A stretch of 64,000 nt of DNA, taken from assembly GCA_905250115.1 (NCBI GenBank), contig CAJNOI010000120.1, positions 188,253 to 252,252 of the forward strand. Direction: 5' to 3'. The position numbers and the translations under genes were made by a program. Position 1 is the first letter of the stretch. Each line of letters starts with the position of its first letter. Positions 1 to 11,247 of the stretch are shown here, in pieces. Below the pieces are notes generated by a model. It searched no databases, was not told the origin of the DNA, and worked only from the letters and a program-made list of their open reading frames with translations. Source of the DNA: Adineta steineri (Eukaryota > Rotifera > Eurotatoria > Adinetida > Adinetidae).

Positions 1-535
1 TTACATATTGACTTGAATAGAATTGAGCTAACTGACTCAATATTGTTTGATTAACTAATGTGCAAAATGCACTTATAGTTTGAAATAAATATGTACCTGA
101 AGATCGAAAATCGTATACATATAGGCTATAACCTCCAGGCGAAGTAGCAAGATAATTGATCCATTGTTGTGTTACAAAATCACTATGACACACTTGATGT
201 AATGTGTATTGAATTTGAATAAACTTTTCATAGTTAATTGATATTTGTGTGCATTCACAAGTTAATGCTTGACTATATGAGTTATAGAGTTGCTCATATT
301 TTATAATAGAAGGTGCTTTGATATTAACTGTTTCTGTAATATTTATCAGTGACGTATACAAGAGAAGAATAGATAATGATATAACTAATACGAAGATGAA
401 TAATCTTGTTGAAATGCGTTGGTTTCGAAGTTGATATTCATTGATAGTTGGTGGAACCGACGGAAATAAATTGAGATTTAAAAAGGAAAAATTTGTTTTT
501 TGGTATAATGCTCGAACGCGTTCATTGATGGTCAT
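1..535 (-). CDS. Two-TM Cys-containing membrane protein, copy 1 (partial)
   Basis: Open reading frame on the minus strand starting at the ATG at 535 and running off the left edge after about 178 residues. It matches the N-terminal 40% of the two complete copies downstream almost word for word: a short cytoplasmic head with FPSVPP, one hydrophobic segment at about residues 48-68, then an ectodomain with the conserved CECTQISINYEKF and HQVCHSDFV blocks. The family function is unknown to me. One N-terminal and one C-terminal TM around a Cys-bearing ectodomain is the topology of DEG/ENaC and P2X channels, but no diagnostic channel motif is visible, so that is only an idea. The 3' half lies outside the window. 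Confidence 0.75.
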   Translation of the reverse strand, partial: MTINERVRALYQKTNFSFLNLNLFPSVPPTINEYQLRNQRISTRLFIFVLVISLSILLLYTSLINITETVNIKAPSIIKYEQLYNSYSQALTCECTQISINYEKFIQIQYTLHQVCHSDFVTQQWINYLATSPGGYSLYVYDFRSSGTYLFQTISAFCTLVNQTILSQLAQFYSSQYV

Positions 536-721
536 CACTTGAAAAAGAATTACAAAAACAAAGATTTAGCTTATATAGAAGAAACAAATGATTAATTTCT
601 GTAAAAAAAGATTTATAAGAAGTGTTAATGTACAGCACTAACAATTCGATTTTCCCCACTCCGTTCAATATACTATAATAATTATTAAGTGCACGATGAC
701 GATAGAAATGATTGAGTAAAT

Positions 722-792
722 ATGTGGGTGTGGGTATTGGTGTACAAAGAGAGAAAACTGATGATCACCCACCCACATCCACACCTGCACCC
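722..792. repeat. Telomere-like hairpin repeat
   Basis: G-rich arm ATGTGGGTGTGGG, AT-rich loop, then C-rich arm with CACCCACCCACATCC. It lies in the 440-bp spacer between copies 1 and 2 of the two-TM family; I see nothing else in that spacer. Member of the dispersed family described in the findings. Confidence 0.6.
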
Positions 793-975
793 GAACAATT
801 AACATAAGGTATTGTACTAACCACAGTATATATATCTCAATTCTTATCCTGGCTTATCGGTTCATAAATCCTGAGACAAAGACTCAGAAGTTGAATAAAA
901 GTAAAAACACCAATGGTATTAGTGTGTTCTTTAGCCAAAAAGAAATATTTCTATTGCTCACATTATTACTTTCTA

Positions 976-2256
976 TTATGTACACAAAAATGTTTCCAGT
1001 TTCATCTTACCTATCTCTGCTCTTCGAAATTCCTTCTTTCTTCTAACCAACTTGACCAAGAATGGTACTACAAATTTCAATACTGTAATCAAACCACCAA
1101 CTAATCCAATTAGAGTTGTAACAATGTATATTGCACTATTCTTCGACGTAACAGTATAACTGCAATATGATGGTTGACATTCACTGTAATAGTTTTCATA
1201 AATGCTTGATGAATTCCATTCTTCAACCATTAATTGATCAAGAATATCTATAATTGTAGAATTTTCCAAAAATAGGGTCGATAATGATATATCAAGAGCT
1301 GTCACATTCATAAGTAACGATTCTGTAGAATATGATTGTAATTTATTAATGCATGTTTGATTGTAAAAACATTGAAGACTAGACTGAAGTAATGATTCAA
1401 TTATATAACACCCCGTATAAAGACCCGGAACAGAAAATAAGGCTCTGTCGTTCAATAATTCATAAATTACAGATTGAGTAATGCATATACTTGAAGAAGA
1501 ACATGTACAATTACCATACCAGCGTGAATCTGAAGTTACAGTATAATCAGATCCTACATAGAATTCGAAATTATTTAATTCTCCAGAGAGTAAAGCATTG
1601 CTTTGAGTTGTATCTCGTATCATGGAAAACGACAACAAAAAGTTATCAGTTGTCGATGATATGAATTGAGAAATAAATGCTTTAGTTTGTAGTTGAAATA
1701 TATTTGTGGGTGTTACAGATGCACGTACATATTGACTTGAATAGAATTGAACTAATTGATTCGATATTGTTTGGTTCACGAGTGTACAAAACGCGCTTAT
1801 AGCTTGAAATGTAAATGTACTTGTTACTCGAAAGTCTTCGTAAGGTAGTACACTGATTCCAGATGATGTGGCAAGATAATTGATCCATTGTTGTGTTACA
1901 AAATCACTATGACACACTTGATGTAATGTATATTGAATTTGAATAAATTTTTTATAGTTAATTGATATTTGTGTGCATTCACAAGTTAATGCTTGACTAT
2001 ATGAGTTATAGAGTTGCTCATATTTTATAATAGAAGGTGCTTTGATATTAACTGTTTCTGTAATATTTATCAGTGACGTATTTAAGAGAAGAATATACAA
2101 TGATATAATTAATAAGATGATAAATAATCTTGTTGAAATGCGTTGATTTCGAAGTTGATGTTCATCGGTAGTTGGTGGAACAGATGGAAAGATATTGAAT
2201 GTTAAAAGGTAATGTTTTAATTTGTATAATATGCTGTGATTCGGTTCTTGTACCAA
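976..2256 (-). CDS. Two-TM Cys-containing membrane protein, copy 2
   Basis: Encodes about 425 residues. Predicted order: cytoplasmic head (about 1-43), TM1 (about 44-64), ectodomain of about 310 residues with Cys pairs such as CTC and C-x5-C and many N-x-S/T sites, then TM2 (about 378-400) and a basic tail (LVRRKKEFRRAE). The motif CQPSYCSYTVTSKNS just before TM2 is shared with copy 3. No ATG opens this frame: the reading frame is closed by a TAA just upstream of a TTG at 2256, and the sequence upstream on the minus strand (tttttt-aag near 2265) resembles a 3' splice site. The true first exon is therefore probably upstream and was not located. Function unknown. Confidence 0.75.
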   Translation of the reverse strand: MVQEPNHSILYKLKHYLLTFNIFPSVPPTTDEHQLRNQRISTRLFIILLIISLYILLLNTSLINITETVNIKAPSIIKYEQLYNSYSQALTCECTQISINYKKFIQIQYTLHQVCHSDFVTQQWINYLATSSGISVLPYEDFRVTSTFTFQAISAFCTLVNQTISNQLVQFYSSQYVRASVTPTNIFQLQTKAFISQFISSTTDNFLLSFSMIRDTTQSNALLSGELNNFEFYVGSDYTVTSDSRWYGNCTCSSSSICITQSVIYELLNDRALFSVPGLYTGCYIIESLLQSSLQCFYNQTCINKLQSYSTESLLMNVTALDISLSTLFLENSTIIDILDQLMVEEWNSSSIYENYYSECQPSYCSYTVTSKNSAIYIVTTLIGLVGGLITVLKFVVPFLVKLVRRKKEFRRAEIGKMKLETFLCT

Positions 2257-3453
2257 TGTTTCTTAAAAAATGAAAGAGTATTAGAAAAGTTAAGGTGATA
2301 GACCATTAAACGAACATAAAAAGTAGTCTACACAATCTTCTGTTTATGAAGATATTCTGAACTCTGGACAGATTATTAATCTTTCAAATTATTTAATTGA
2401 AGTTGACTGTAATGTATCTATAGTTAACTATAGCTGTGAAATATATATCACAATATTCCTAGTTACATCACGGTGGAAAAGTGATATTTTGTTAATTAAC
2501 TTTTCTCTGCCGTGTTCATACTGGTAGACAATTGCGAATAGTGAGATAAAAATTGATTATTTTCTGTGACTTCCAGACATCATATGTGAGTCAAGTAAAG
2601 CCTGGCTACATGTACAACACAATGAGACAAACAACCCTTTCGCAGAACTCGAACTCTGCAATTTCTTCTATCTGAATAAATGTTCTATTCTGATTAGACT
2701 AGAAAAGACATCTATATTTTAGAGTAGTGCGCGAGCCGAATATTATCGAGTTTAAAATGAATAATAGTGTTTACCTCTAAGGATAGAAAGGACTATTTAT
2801 GTATATAATAGTATTTTTAAGAAATAGGTACGTTAATTATTGGATATCAAAGAAATATAAGTTGATTTGTTTAAAGCTTCCTAATCAAATATTTCTCTTC
2901 TATTCTCTGCACTCTAATGATAAGATATAGAAACGAGAACATATCAAGTAAAACTGTAAGAACATGCAGATTTTTGTTGATCAAAGCAACAGCTGATTTC
3001 AACTGAAGTATACATTGGAAGTTGTAGTTTGTGAAACAAACACACTTTGCAATGACTTTTGTTTTGTAGAATGGGTGAATACTTAACTCACGAGCTATGT
3101 ACGAGTTACAAATCGTGTTCACCAACGGACGGAATTTAATAAAAATGAGACAGCTAGTGAAAATCTCTAACAAACATAAAGATTAAAGACTTATATGTAG
3201 CACAAAATGGAGGTATAGATAATCATAACCCTCAGTATAGATCATGGTAGAGATGTTATAAACTATTGCTATGTTGTCTACTCAACTGTTGTATGTGATA
3301 TCGAATTTCACTTAAAGAATACTGATTTTGCATTATTTCACTAAACAAATTAAAACGGCATTTATACCCATTTAAAATCACCTCCTCTTTTCTCTCTACA
3401 TTCTATCAGTTGGATGCGCATACATTCTATGTATAACACTGTTCGAGTTATTT
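2257..3453. other. Intergenic, possible 5' exon of copy 2
   Basis: AT-rich spacer between copies 2 and 3. It should contain the missing first exon of copy 2 and the 3' UTR of copy 3, but neither can be placed. A 100-codon minus-strand frame at 2871-3173 shows no recognisable domain and is not called. Confidence 0.4.
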
Positions 3454-4773
3454 TCATCTCTTACCAGCTTCTGTTTTTACTTCTTTGTGTATGCATTTCC
3501 TTACGAAGTTGACTAAAATAGGCACCATCAATTTCATTACTGTAATTAAACCACCAACTAATCCGATCAGAGTTGTAACAATGTATATTACACTATTCTT
3601 CGACGTAACAGTATAACTACAGCCTGAAGGTTGACATTCACTATAATAATCCTCATATATACTTGATGAATTCCATTCTTCAACCATTAATTGATCAAGA
3701 ATATCTGTAATTGTTGAATTTTCCAAAAATAGGGTCGATAATGATATATCAAGAGCTGTCACATTTATAATTGTAGATGATCCCAAGTATAATAGTAGGT
3801 TATCTATGCAGGCTTGATCGTAGAAACATTGAAGACTAGACTGAAGTAATGATTCAATTATATAACATCCTGTATAAAGACCTGGCAAAGGAAACACTTT
3901 CGTGAAGCTCGGATAATTAATAACTGCATATTGACTAATACATGTAGCTGAAGAAGAACACATACAATCACCATCCCATGAAGATTCTGTAACTAGATTA
4001 TTATCGTTTTCGTTATGATAGAATCTATAATTAGTGAATTGTGCAGAGAGCAAAGCGTTGCTTTGAGTTGTTTTTCGTATCATGGCCAGTGATAACAAGA
4101 ATTCATTAGTTGTTGATGATATGAATTGAGAAATAAATGATTTGGTTTGTAGTTGAAATACATTCGAAGGTGTTACATATGCACTTACATATTGACTTGA
4201 ATAGAACTGACTTAAACGATTCAATATTGTTTCATCAACCAGAACACAAAGTGTATATAGAGCTTGAAATGTAAATGTACCCGTCAGTCGAAAGGTATCA
4301 TAAAATGAGGTACCATGTCCAGGTGAGGTGGCAAGATAATTAAACCACGTTTGTGTAACAAAATCACTATGACACACTTGATGTAATGTATATTGAATTT
4401 GAATAAACTTTTCATAGTTGATTGATATTTGTGTGCATTCACAAGTTAATGTTTCACTATATGAGTTATAGAGTTCTTCATATTTTATAATAGAAGGTGC
4501 TTTGACATTAACTGTTTCTGTAATATTTATCAGTGAAGTATATAAGAGAAGAATAGATAATGATATAATTAATAAGGAGATGAATAATCTTGTTGAAATG
4601 CGTTGAGTTCGAAGTTGATGTTCATTAATAGCGGGCGGAACAGATGGAAATAAATTCAGATTAAGAAAAAGAAACGTTGCTTTGTAGTATAGTTCAGAAG
4701 CAGATTTTGTATTGGCTGGCACTAGAACGAGATTTATAAATATTTTAACTCTTAGTCTAAGATAAAGCAGCAT
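3454..4773 (-). CDS. Two-TM Cys-containing membrane protein, copy 3
   Basis: Single-exon frame of 439 residues from the ATG at 4773. Same architecture as the two neighbours: FPSVPP head, TM1 at about residues 65-85, ectodomain with CECTQISINYEKF, HQVCHSDFV and GDCMCSSSATC blocks, then CQPSGCSYTVTSKNS and TM2 (about 396-420), ending in a basic Lys/Arg tail. It is the only one of the three with a complete ATG-to-stop frame in the window. The extra N-terminal 15 residues compared with copy 1 mean an internal start or a short upstream exon remains possible. The head-to-tail array with about 2-kb spacing indicates local tandem duplication. Function not recognised; it could be a sensor or channel, but the sequence does not show which. 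Confidence 0.8.
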   Translation of the reverse strand: MLLYLRLRVKIFINLVLVPANTKSASELYYKATFLFLNLNLFPSVPPAINEHQLRTQRISTRLFISLLIISLSILLLYTSLINITETVNVKAPSIIKYEELYNSYSETLTCECTQISINYEKFIQIQYTLHQVCHSDFVTQTWFNYLATSPGHGTSFYDTFRLTGTFTFQALYTLCVLVDETILNRLSQFYSSQYVSAYVTPSNVFQLQTKSFISQFISSTTNEFLLSLAMIRKTTQSNALLSAQFTNYRFYHNENDNNLVTESSWDGDCMCSSSATCISQYAVINYPSFTKVFPLPGLYTGCYIIESLLQSSLQCFYDQACIDNLLLYLGSSTIINVTALDISLSTLFLENSTITDILDQLMVEEWNSSSIYEDYYSECQPSGCSYTVTSKNSVIYIVTTLIGLVGGLITVMKLMVPILVNFVRKCIHKEVKTEAGKR

Positions 4774-6697
4774 TTTTGTGAGAGTATTTTAATTTAATTA
4801 GGATTAAAGTTCGTTTACTGTTAAATCTAATAAGTAACGTGTTAATAAAATAATGATGTGAATGTTTTTAGATATTTATGAATAATAATGCAATATAGTA
4901 GTATCGAATAAAATGTCGTTATTGTAACAATAGTACTCATACTAATCTAACATGTCAAACAATAGAGAGTCAATGAGCTCACGTTTTTTGTATTCGATAA
5001 GTTTAGATTCGAGTATTTGTTGACTAATATATGGTAATTTCTCTGTATATGATCAAATAAATAATGAAAAATTCATTTATTATGTATTTTTAGAGGAATA
5101 GTCAGTGTAATTTTACATTCTCCTATCTTTCTTGACTTAACTCTATTTAGAATCGATGTCAAATAGGGATTAAGTCGTATGTTAAATTCAAACATGGACT
5201 GCAATTCTAGTTTGAAATAATCAACACCTTTAGATTAAACAGCCGTACGTTCAAAACATTCCTTCTAATCACATAATCAAATTCATGATCTTCTTAGAGA
5301 CTTGAGAAAATTGCTGAAAATGTATTCTAAATTCATTGTTAAATTATTTAGTTGGCATATGATGAGAATTGGCACATCTAAATTTCAGAGACAACGGTTC
5401 TTCGCAGAAAAGCAACGGTTAAGTAGAGGATTTTGGCTGAAAATTAACGAGTTTCTTGTAGAAATCAGAAAGCTATTTAATTGTCTTGTTTGAAAAACAA
5501 TTGAAAATATCATTGACAGAAATAACTCTCATTTTCTTACATTAAGTTAGCAGGGAGTGGGAGTGTATCTGTGTGTGCATTAGAGACAATCACAATACAT
5601 ACACCCACATCCAAGAGAAAGATCTATGGTGAAAGAATAAAGTTGGATTAAGGAAACAGTATTATCTCGGAGAAAAAATCTTATTCGAGATCTTAGTTTA
5701 ACTGACTTCAGAATAAAACTAAACTTATGAAAAATGATTCATAGAAACATTTACAAGAAAATCGCCACTTAAAGCAGAAATCAGATGAACTTGCATTTAT
5801 TTACGAAAAGAAAATATATAAAATACATACTGTTGATTCCAATAGATAATTGATTCTGCGATGTGTAATTGCAGATTGATATGCTTGATAAATACCACTT
5901 CAACGACAGTGGTCGCTACACCTGAAGATTAATAAAGGAAACAAATGAAATATCATTATTTTCATATTAAAAACGTTAATAAGATAAAAACTATTGGACT
6001 CATTAACTATTAACAAAAAATTACGAGCAGTAGCAAATGTGTCTATTCTTTTTAATTTTTATAAGAAGAATATAACTGCGATGCAAAAACTCATGTGAAG
6101 AATTTATCGGTTATCAATTAAGGATGATGAGAAAAATATCTTTTTTAATTTATAAACCTAAGTGGACAAAAATATGATTAATAATATTTATCAAACCAGC
6201 AAGATCCACACAATTGCTGCACACTAAAGTTAGATTTGTGAATTTTTCGAATTAAGCCTAGTCGACTGTCTTAAGAAGATTGAAATCAAGTCAAATCTTA
6301 AGTAACTGACTTTAATTTTGTTTTCGTTTTATAATTTAATTGTTTATTAACGTAATAGAAAAGACTTTACGTCAGTTCATCATTGCATATTCATATACTT
6401 AACATTTGTCATATTATTTTTACTACCCTGACTTTGTGTTATTGAAGTATAAAATTTATCAGGAGTAAAGTCTACCATCTTATCTAATTAATTCCGAATT
6501 CTAAATAAAAAATGTAAACTTCTCAGACAAGAGAGACCTATAGAGTTCAGAAAGAGCAAACTCACTATCACGAGCATCAGTTTAATTCAGCACACACATC
6601 TTCCCAACATTACAAATGATAAAATAGTTCAGAACGACTGAACAAAAGAAACAAACTCACCATATTCTAAATCTCACTTACGCCCACACCGACACCC
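4774..6697. other. Gene-poor AT-rich spacer
   Basis: No frame with coding character was found. It holds one telomere-like hairpin (5552-5612) and otherwise low-complexity AT-rich DNA. Confidence 0.5.
5552..5612. repeat. Telomere-like hairpin repeat
   Basis: G-rich arm GGGAGTGGGAGTGT, loop, then C-rich arm ACACCCACATCC, in the spacer downstream of the two-TM array. Confidence 0.5.
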
Positions 6698-6945
6698 TAG
6701 TATCCCTACTAGACTCTATTAGACTCTACTAGTCCCTGGTATCGTCATCAGTTCCCTCAAGTGCTTAGTATGCTCCCCTGTTCCAACTAGACTATAGTAT
6801 CCCTAGTAGACTCTATTAGACTCTATCAGTCCCTAGTATCCTCATCAATTCCTTCTAGTGCCTAATATGCTTCTCTTTTCCTTATGTTCCCTAGTATGCC
6901 TACTAGAGCCTAGTATCCTTACTAGTAGCTGTAATTCTATAGTAT
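6698..6945. repeat. 97-bp tandem repeat, about 2.5 units
   Basis: Units begin with TAGTATCCCTA or TAGTATGCCTA at 6698, 6795 and 6892, exactly 97 bp apart. Each contains further CTAG-centred words (ACTAGAC, CTAGT). The third unit is truncated after about 50 bp. No coding sense. Confidence 0.75.
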
Positions 6946-7754
6946 ATTCTTGTCTTTGAAATGATAAGTCATACTCCTAAACGCATTTAAAAATGGGTTG
7001 CATGTAATATAGAATTCATTATTTAATCTATTCTAAATTATGCTGGTGTCCCTTTAGAAAAATTTCATTTCAATCATATATACATTCGCGTTTCATAAGA
7101 ATAGGTCTATAAATTATTTGTTAATATATACAGCATGATAAAAGACTCAGATATCTCTGGTACACATCGGCCAAAATGCGCTGTAGTTTATAGTTGTGAT
7201 ATAGGTGTCTGTAGAATCTTTTTGTGCAAGATTCTTGGATATACCTCTGTGGTCATGGAGAAAGTTTTTCATCAATAATGATTGTTTATATGCTACAAAC
7301 TCAAAAAATTGTTTCACGATAATCCACACATATTCGTAAGACTATGCATCAAATAGTTAAGAATATCAAAATCAAATTTATTATATGTATAGTAGTAAAT
7401 ACAAATTAATCTATAGGATAATTTAACTTAACTATTGGAATCTATATTACAAGTAACGCATAGATCCCCTGGACCTCGCTCGACTCAATCCTGAAAGGAA
7501 CAACAAATGTACTGCAAACACGACAACGTTAGAGCACTAAGTATATGATATAGTGAGATTAGGCAACTGAAGAAAGTTATTATACGGGAACCACTCAGGT
7601 CGTATTGGCATGCTTTGTTATCGATGAATACAAAAGACATTCATGACACAAAAAAGTTCATCTACTCTATCACCCAAAGTTTCTTCCAAAACCATCAATG
7701 ACAAAGCCCTGTCACGAAGCTTTCCGCAAGTTGACGGATCCTCTTCCCATTACT

Positions 7755-7902
7755 ATAACTCCACCCATTATTACATCACACACCTCGATTCCTAACGCCA
7801 CCCACGACTTCATCCGACATCAGGGTCCCTAACCACACCCATAATTTCACCCAACATTAAGGCCTTTACAACTACCGGTAATTCTGTCAGACGTTAGTCA
7901 TA
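7755..7902. repeat. 37-bp tandem repeat, four diverged units
   Basis: Units start at about 7755, 7792, 7829 and 7866 and share the pattern CTAAC-x2-CACCCA followed by CAT and GGG/AGG words. The outer units are the most eroded. Confidence 0.55.
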
Positions 7903-8029
7903 CTTTTATAGAAACTTACTAGCAGAGACCCGTGCAAAACGCACGATAGTTTTTATGAAAATGAGTGTTTTTCACAAAAGGCAAGTCAACTATCAACGAT
8001 GCGCTCAAACACTAAATCGATCAGTCTCA

Positions 8030-8380
8030 CTCTATGTCATGCACTTCCAATCACTTCTACCTCCGCTCACCCACTCTAAGCCTATTCTGCCGACTCCCAC
8101 CTATTCCCATCCACTTTCACTCGATCTTACACTATTTCAACCACTCCACCTTCTTCCATCTATTCTCACCCACTTCTATCCTGTTTCACCCATTTCCACC
8201 CACCTCACTCATTCTCACCTAGTCCCGTCCGCTTTTACCCTATCTCACCCATTCCACCTACTTCTACCCTATTCTACCCACTTTTACCTTATTCCACCCA
8301 TTCCTACCCTATTACACCCATGTTCACTCACTTCTTTCTTATTCCAACTACTTCAACCTTATTCTACCCACTCTCAAGTT
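8030..8380. repeat. Pyrimidine-rich minisatellite
   Basis: About 350 bp of degenerate units of roughly 17-18 bp resembling CCCACTTCTACCCTATT. Strong strand asymmetry (C and T on the plus strand) keeps Pro/Ser/Leu-rich frames open, which I do not regard as genes. Confidence 0.65.
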
Positions 8381-8499
8381 ATAAGGATTGCTTGATGTGT
8401 TGGCGGTGAAATCTAATTGGTTGAAAAAATTGACCAATCAGACACCGGACAAACAGAATAATTTTTGTAGCCCCAAGTCATCCTTTCAGGATTGAGAAC

Positions 8500-8695
8500 C
8501 AGTGGCGAATTTTGGAAGGAGGGGGTGATTTGTTTTTTGAGTATGGAGGGGCAATTTTGGCTAAAAGCTATTTTTTGAGTCCAATCGAAGTAGTGTGAAT
8601 CTATTTTTTCGTTCATTTTTTCTGTAAAAAATCAAAAAAAATTCAGAAGAGGGGCGCGATCACCCCCATCGCCCCCTTCTCTAAATCCGCCACTG
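8500..8695. mobile_element. hAT-type MITE with 8-bp target-site duplication
   Basis: A 196-bp element starts CAGTGGCGAATTT and ends with the reverse complement of CAGTGGCGGATTTAG. It is flanked by the exact 8-bp duplication TTGAGAAC at 8492-8499 and 8696-8703. CAGTGGCG-type ends and an 8-bp duplication are the hAT superfamily signature. The interior is T/G-rich on one side and has no transposase, so it is non-autonomous. An intact duplication suggests a fairly recent insertion. Confidence 0.85.
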
Positions 8696-8703
8696 TTGAG
8701 AAC

Positions 8704-9331
8704 AATAGTATTTGATTATAGATCATGAATATTAACAACATTTAAATGAAGAACATATCCTAGTGAAACATCTTCCTTACTAGATCTTTCACTTGAGTAG
8801 AGAGAGTAATAAAAAAAAGTGTGCTATTGGAAATGTTAATAACTATCTCGTTAAAATTTTGTTAGAATTAAAATTGAATTGAAAGCAATGGATTATAGAT
8901 GAATTAAGAATAAAATTTACCTAAGAAGTTGAGGTAATAAATTGTTCAGCAAAACAAAAATATTGTTGTCGTTTAAGATCAATATAATTATTCTTTTTTG
9001 AAAATGACATGTAAGAACATAACTGAGTTAGACCTTTTATAGAACTTAGAAAAAATTGTTTGTTAAAAAACAAAACAGTAAGGAGAAATCTTTTTCTTTC
9101 TGAGAGAAAATTTTTCTCATTGGTGGAAATGATTCAAACTTTTTTCTCCTTAGAAACATTTTTCTTTGTCCTTGAAAAACAAAAGTCATTTTTAGAAAGT
9201 AAAATTAAAAACTACAAAAACTACAAAAATCATTTCTATCATCAGTATAAAGTAAATAGATTTAAAATAACGTTCCTTGTGAGAAGAAGTTGAATTGTAG
9301 CTTTCATTGTTTTTATCTTAAGAAAATTTCA
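8704..9331. other. Intergenic, promoter side of FG-GAP gene
   Basis: AT-rich and T-run-rich. Short Lys/Phe-rich frames are compositional. No clear TATA element was picked. Confidence 0.4.
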
Positions 9332-11088
9332 ATGGAAAACCTATCAATTCCAGAAGATCAATCTCAAAAGTAATTATACTATTTATTTTAATTAATACTT
9401 CAATATAAAAATATCTTTTCAAGAGAAAATATTTTATCAGCAAAATGTCAATTTCTTCTTTGGAGTTGGATTTTAATTCTAATATCAATCATGATTGCTG
9501 TTATTACAATAGTTATATTCATTCGATATCAATCATCATTTTCGTCCGTCGATATAAAATATGACATTGGTAATAAGAATTTTCTTTTAATATTAAAGTT
9601 AAATGTTGAGTAGTTTCATTACTTTATCCGATAAAATCAAGTAGATAACTGTACTTCACTTAATGAAATATTGATTTACTTGAGATTGTTAACTTAACTT
9701 TCAGTTCAAATCAATAAATAGAATTTTCCCAAAAACATTTTTATTGAATTAAAATAAATTTTTGTAATCAAATGAAGATCTTTATGCGATTAAAAGGAGA
9801 AAGAAAATTAAATAACTTAAAAACTATTTGCAGGAACAACAACCGTTTTGAAAAAAACGACAAGAGCAACTCGAATGAAAACAACTTCAACCGAAGGTAA
9901 TAATACAATAATACAATACATAAATAGATATATTTGTTTAGTGACAACATCAATTTCAAGAAATATTTCGAATATAAATTCTTCATGTAAATTAATAATT
10001 ATTTTTTTTGTTCTTTTCAAAAACTAAAATGATCTCTTCTAGATATTCCATGTAATCCATTAAATTTTTCAAGTTATGCAAGTTATAAAACTGAAAGGGG
10101 ACCTTGGTCAATAAGCACTGGTTATTTAGATGAAGATTCATTTCTGGATATTGTTGTTGTTAATCAAAATGATAATAATATGGGCATATACTATGGTTCC
10201 GCAAACGGAGAATTCCAAAGTGCACAATTCATTTCCACGTCTTCAATTGTTATTTGTGTCGCTGTTAGAGATATGAATAATGATAACAAAACTGATATAA
10301 TTTTAACTTATGGTGCATCGAATGAAGTTGCCATTTTTATTAATAAAGGCAATCAAATTTTTAACTCACCAGTAACTTATCCAGTTGGAAATTATCCATA
10401 TTGGATTGATTTTGGAGATTTTAATAAAAATAATTTATTAGATGTTGTTGTTACTAATGATCATGACGGTACTGCTACTGTTTTGTATGATTATTATAAT
10501 TTATCATTCAGTTATTCTAAAACATATCCAGTTGGAAATGATGTTACAGGTGTATCTGTTGCTGATTTTAATAATGATTTATATCCTGATTTTGTTACTG
10601 CTGACTATAGTGATAATACGATTAGCGTTCTTATTAATGCTAAAAATGGAATGTTTAAAAATAGAAAAACATATTTTACAAGTATTTCACCATGGGCTAT
10701 AGCTAGTGCTGATTTAAATAATGATAATTTTATAGATATTGTTAATACTAATCACGATGTAGGTACATTAAGTGTTTTACTTAATGATGGGCATGGAAAT
10801 TTTAACGAATGGGATACATATTATGTTGGTGGAAGTCCAAGATCAGTTGCATTAGCTGACTTAAATAATGATACATTCGTTGATATTATTTCTGTAAATT
10901 GGTATAATAATTTTGTTTGTATTTTATTAAATAAACAAAATGGAAAATTTCAAACATGTCAAACATTTAGCACCGATTATTATGGTTATGCTGTTACAAC
11001 TGGAGATTTTAATCAGGATGGAAAAATAGATATTGCTCTTATTACTACTTATTATAATACTTTAAATGTTCTTTTAAATCAATGTTAA
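9332..11088 (+). CDS. Type II membrane FG-GAP/VCBS-repeat protein (4 exons)
   Basis: Exons 9332-9369, 9424-9569, 9834-9896 and 10043-11088 join in frame (1293 nt, 430 residues), with introns of 54, 264 and 146 bp in phases 2, 1 and 1. The protein has a short acidic head, one TM segment at about residues 23-46, a Thr/Lys-rich stretch (exon 3), then an ectodomain from about residue 83 made of seven or so FG-GAP/VCBS-like units. The Ca-binding loops are clear, for example DFNNDLYPDFV, DLNNDNFIDIV, DLNNDTFVDII and DFNQDGKIDIA (D-x-N-x-D-x3-D). Such repeats fold into integrin-like beta-propellers that bind ligands or sugars outside the cell. The exact role is unknown. The exon 2 acceptor was chosen because only the upstream AG keeps the frame. 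Confidence 0.85.
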
Positions 11089-11247
11089 AAACATTTCATC
11101 GACTATTTTATTAATGACAAATATTCTTTCTAAAAATTTATTTATTCGAATTTTTTTTCACCATTTCAGTTCTAAAGACACTATACACTGTTTTCCTTTA
11201 TTTCAAAAAATAAACACATATTTAATTAAAAATTTCACCTTCAGTCG

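Larger units (their letters stand above)
7484..8496. mobile_element. Candidate 1.0-kb element bounded by 16-bp perfect inverted repeats
   Basis: CTCAATCCTGAAAGGA at 7484-7499 and its exact reverse complement at 8481-8496 flank a segment holding two different tandem arrays and no gene. The identity stops at 16 bp on both sides and no clear target-site duplication is visible, so this may be a small TIR element or coincidence. The right end overlaps the target duplication of the adjacent hAT-type MITE, which would then have inserted into its terminus. Confidence 0.35.

Noticed and set aside
2871-3173. 100-codon minus-strand frame
   Set aside because: No recognisable domain and no sensible splice partner; composition typical of AT-rich spacer.
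6698-8380. Repeat arrays as a possible CRISPR array
   Set aside because: Units are directly adjacent, without unique spacers, and the genome is eukaryotic.
7955-8395. 146-codon Ser/Pro/Leu-rich frame
   Set aside because: Product of the pyrimidine minisatellite; no domain, signal or splice context.
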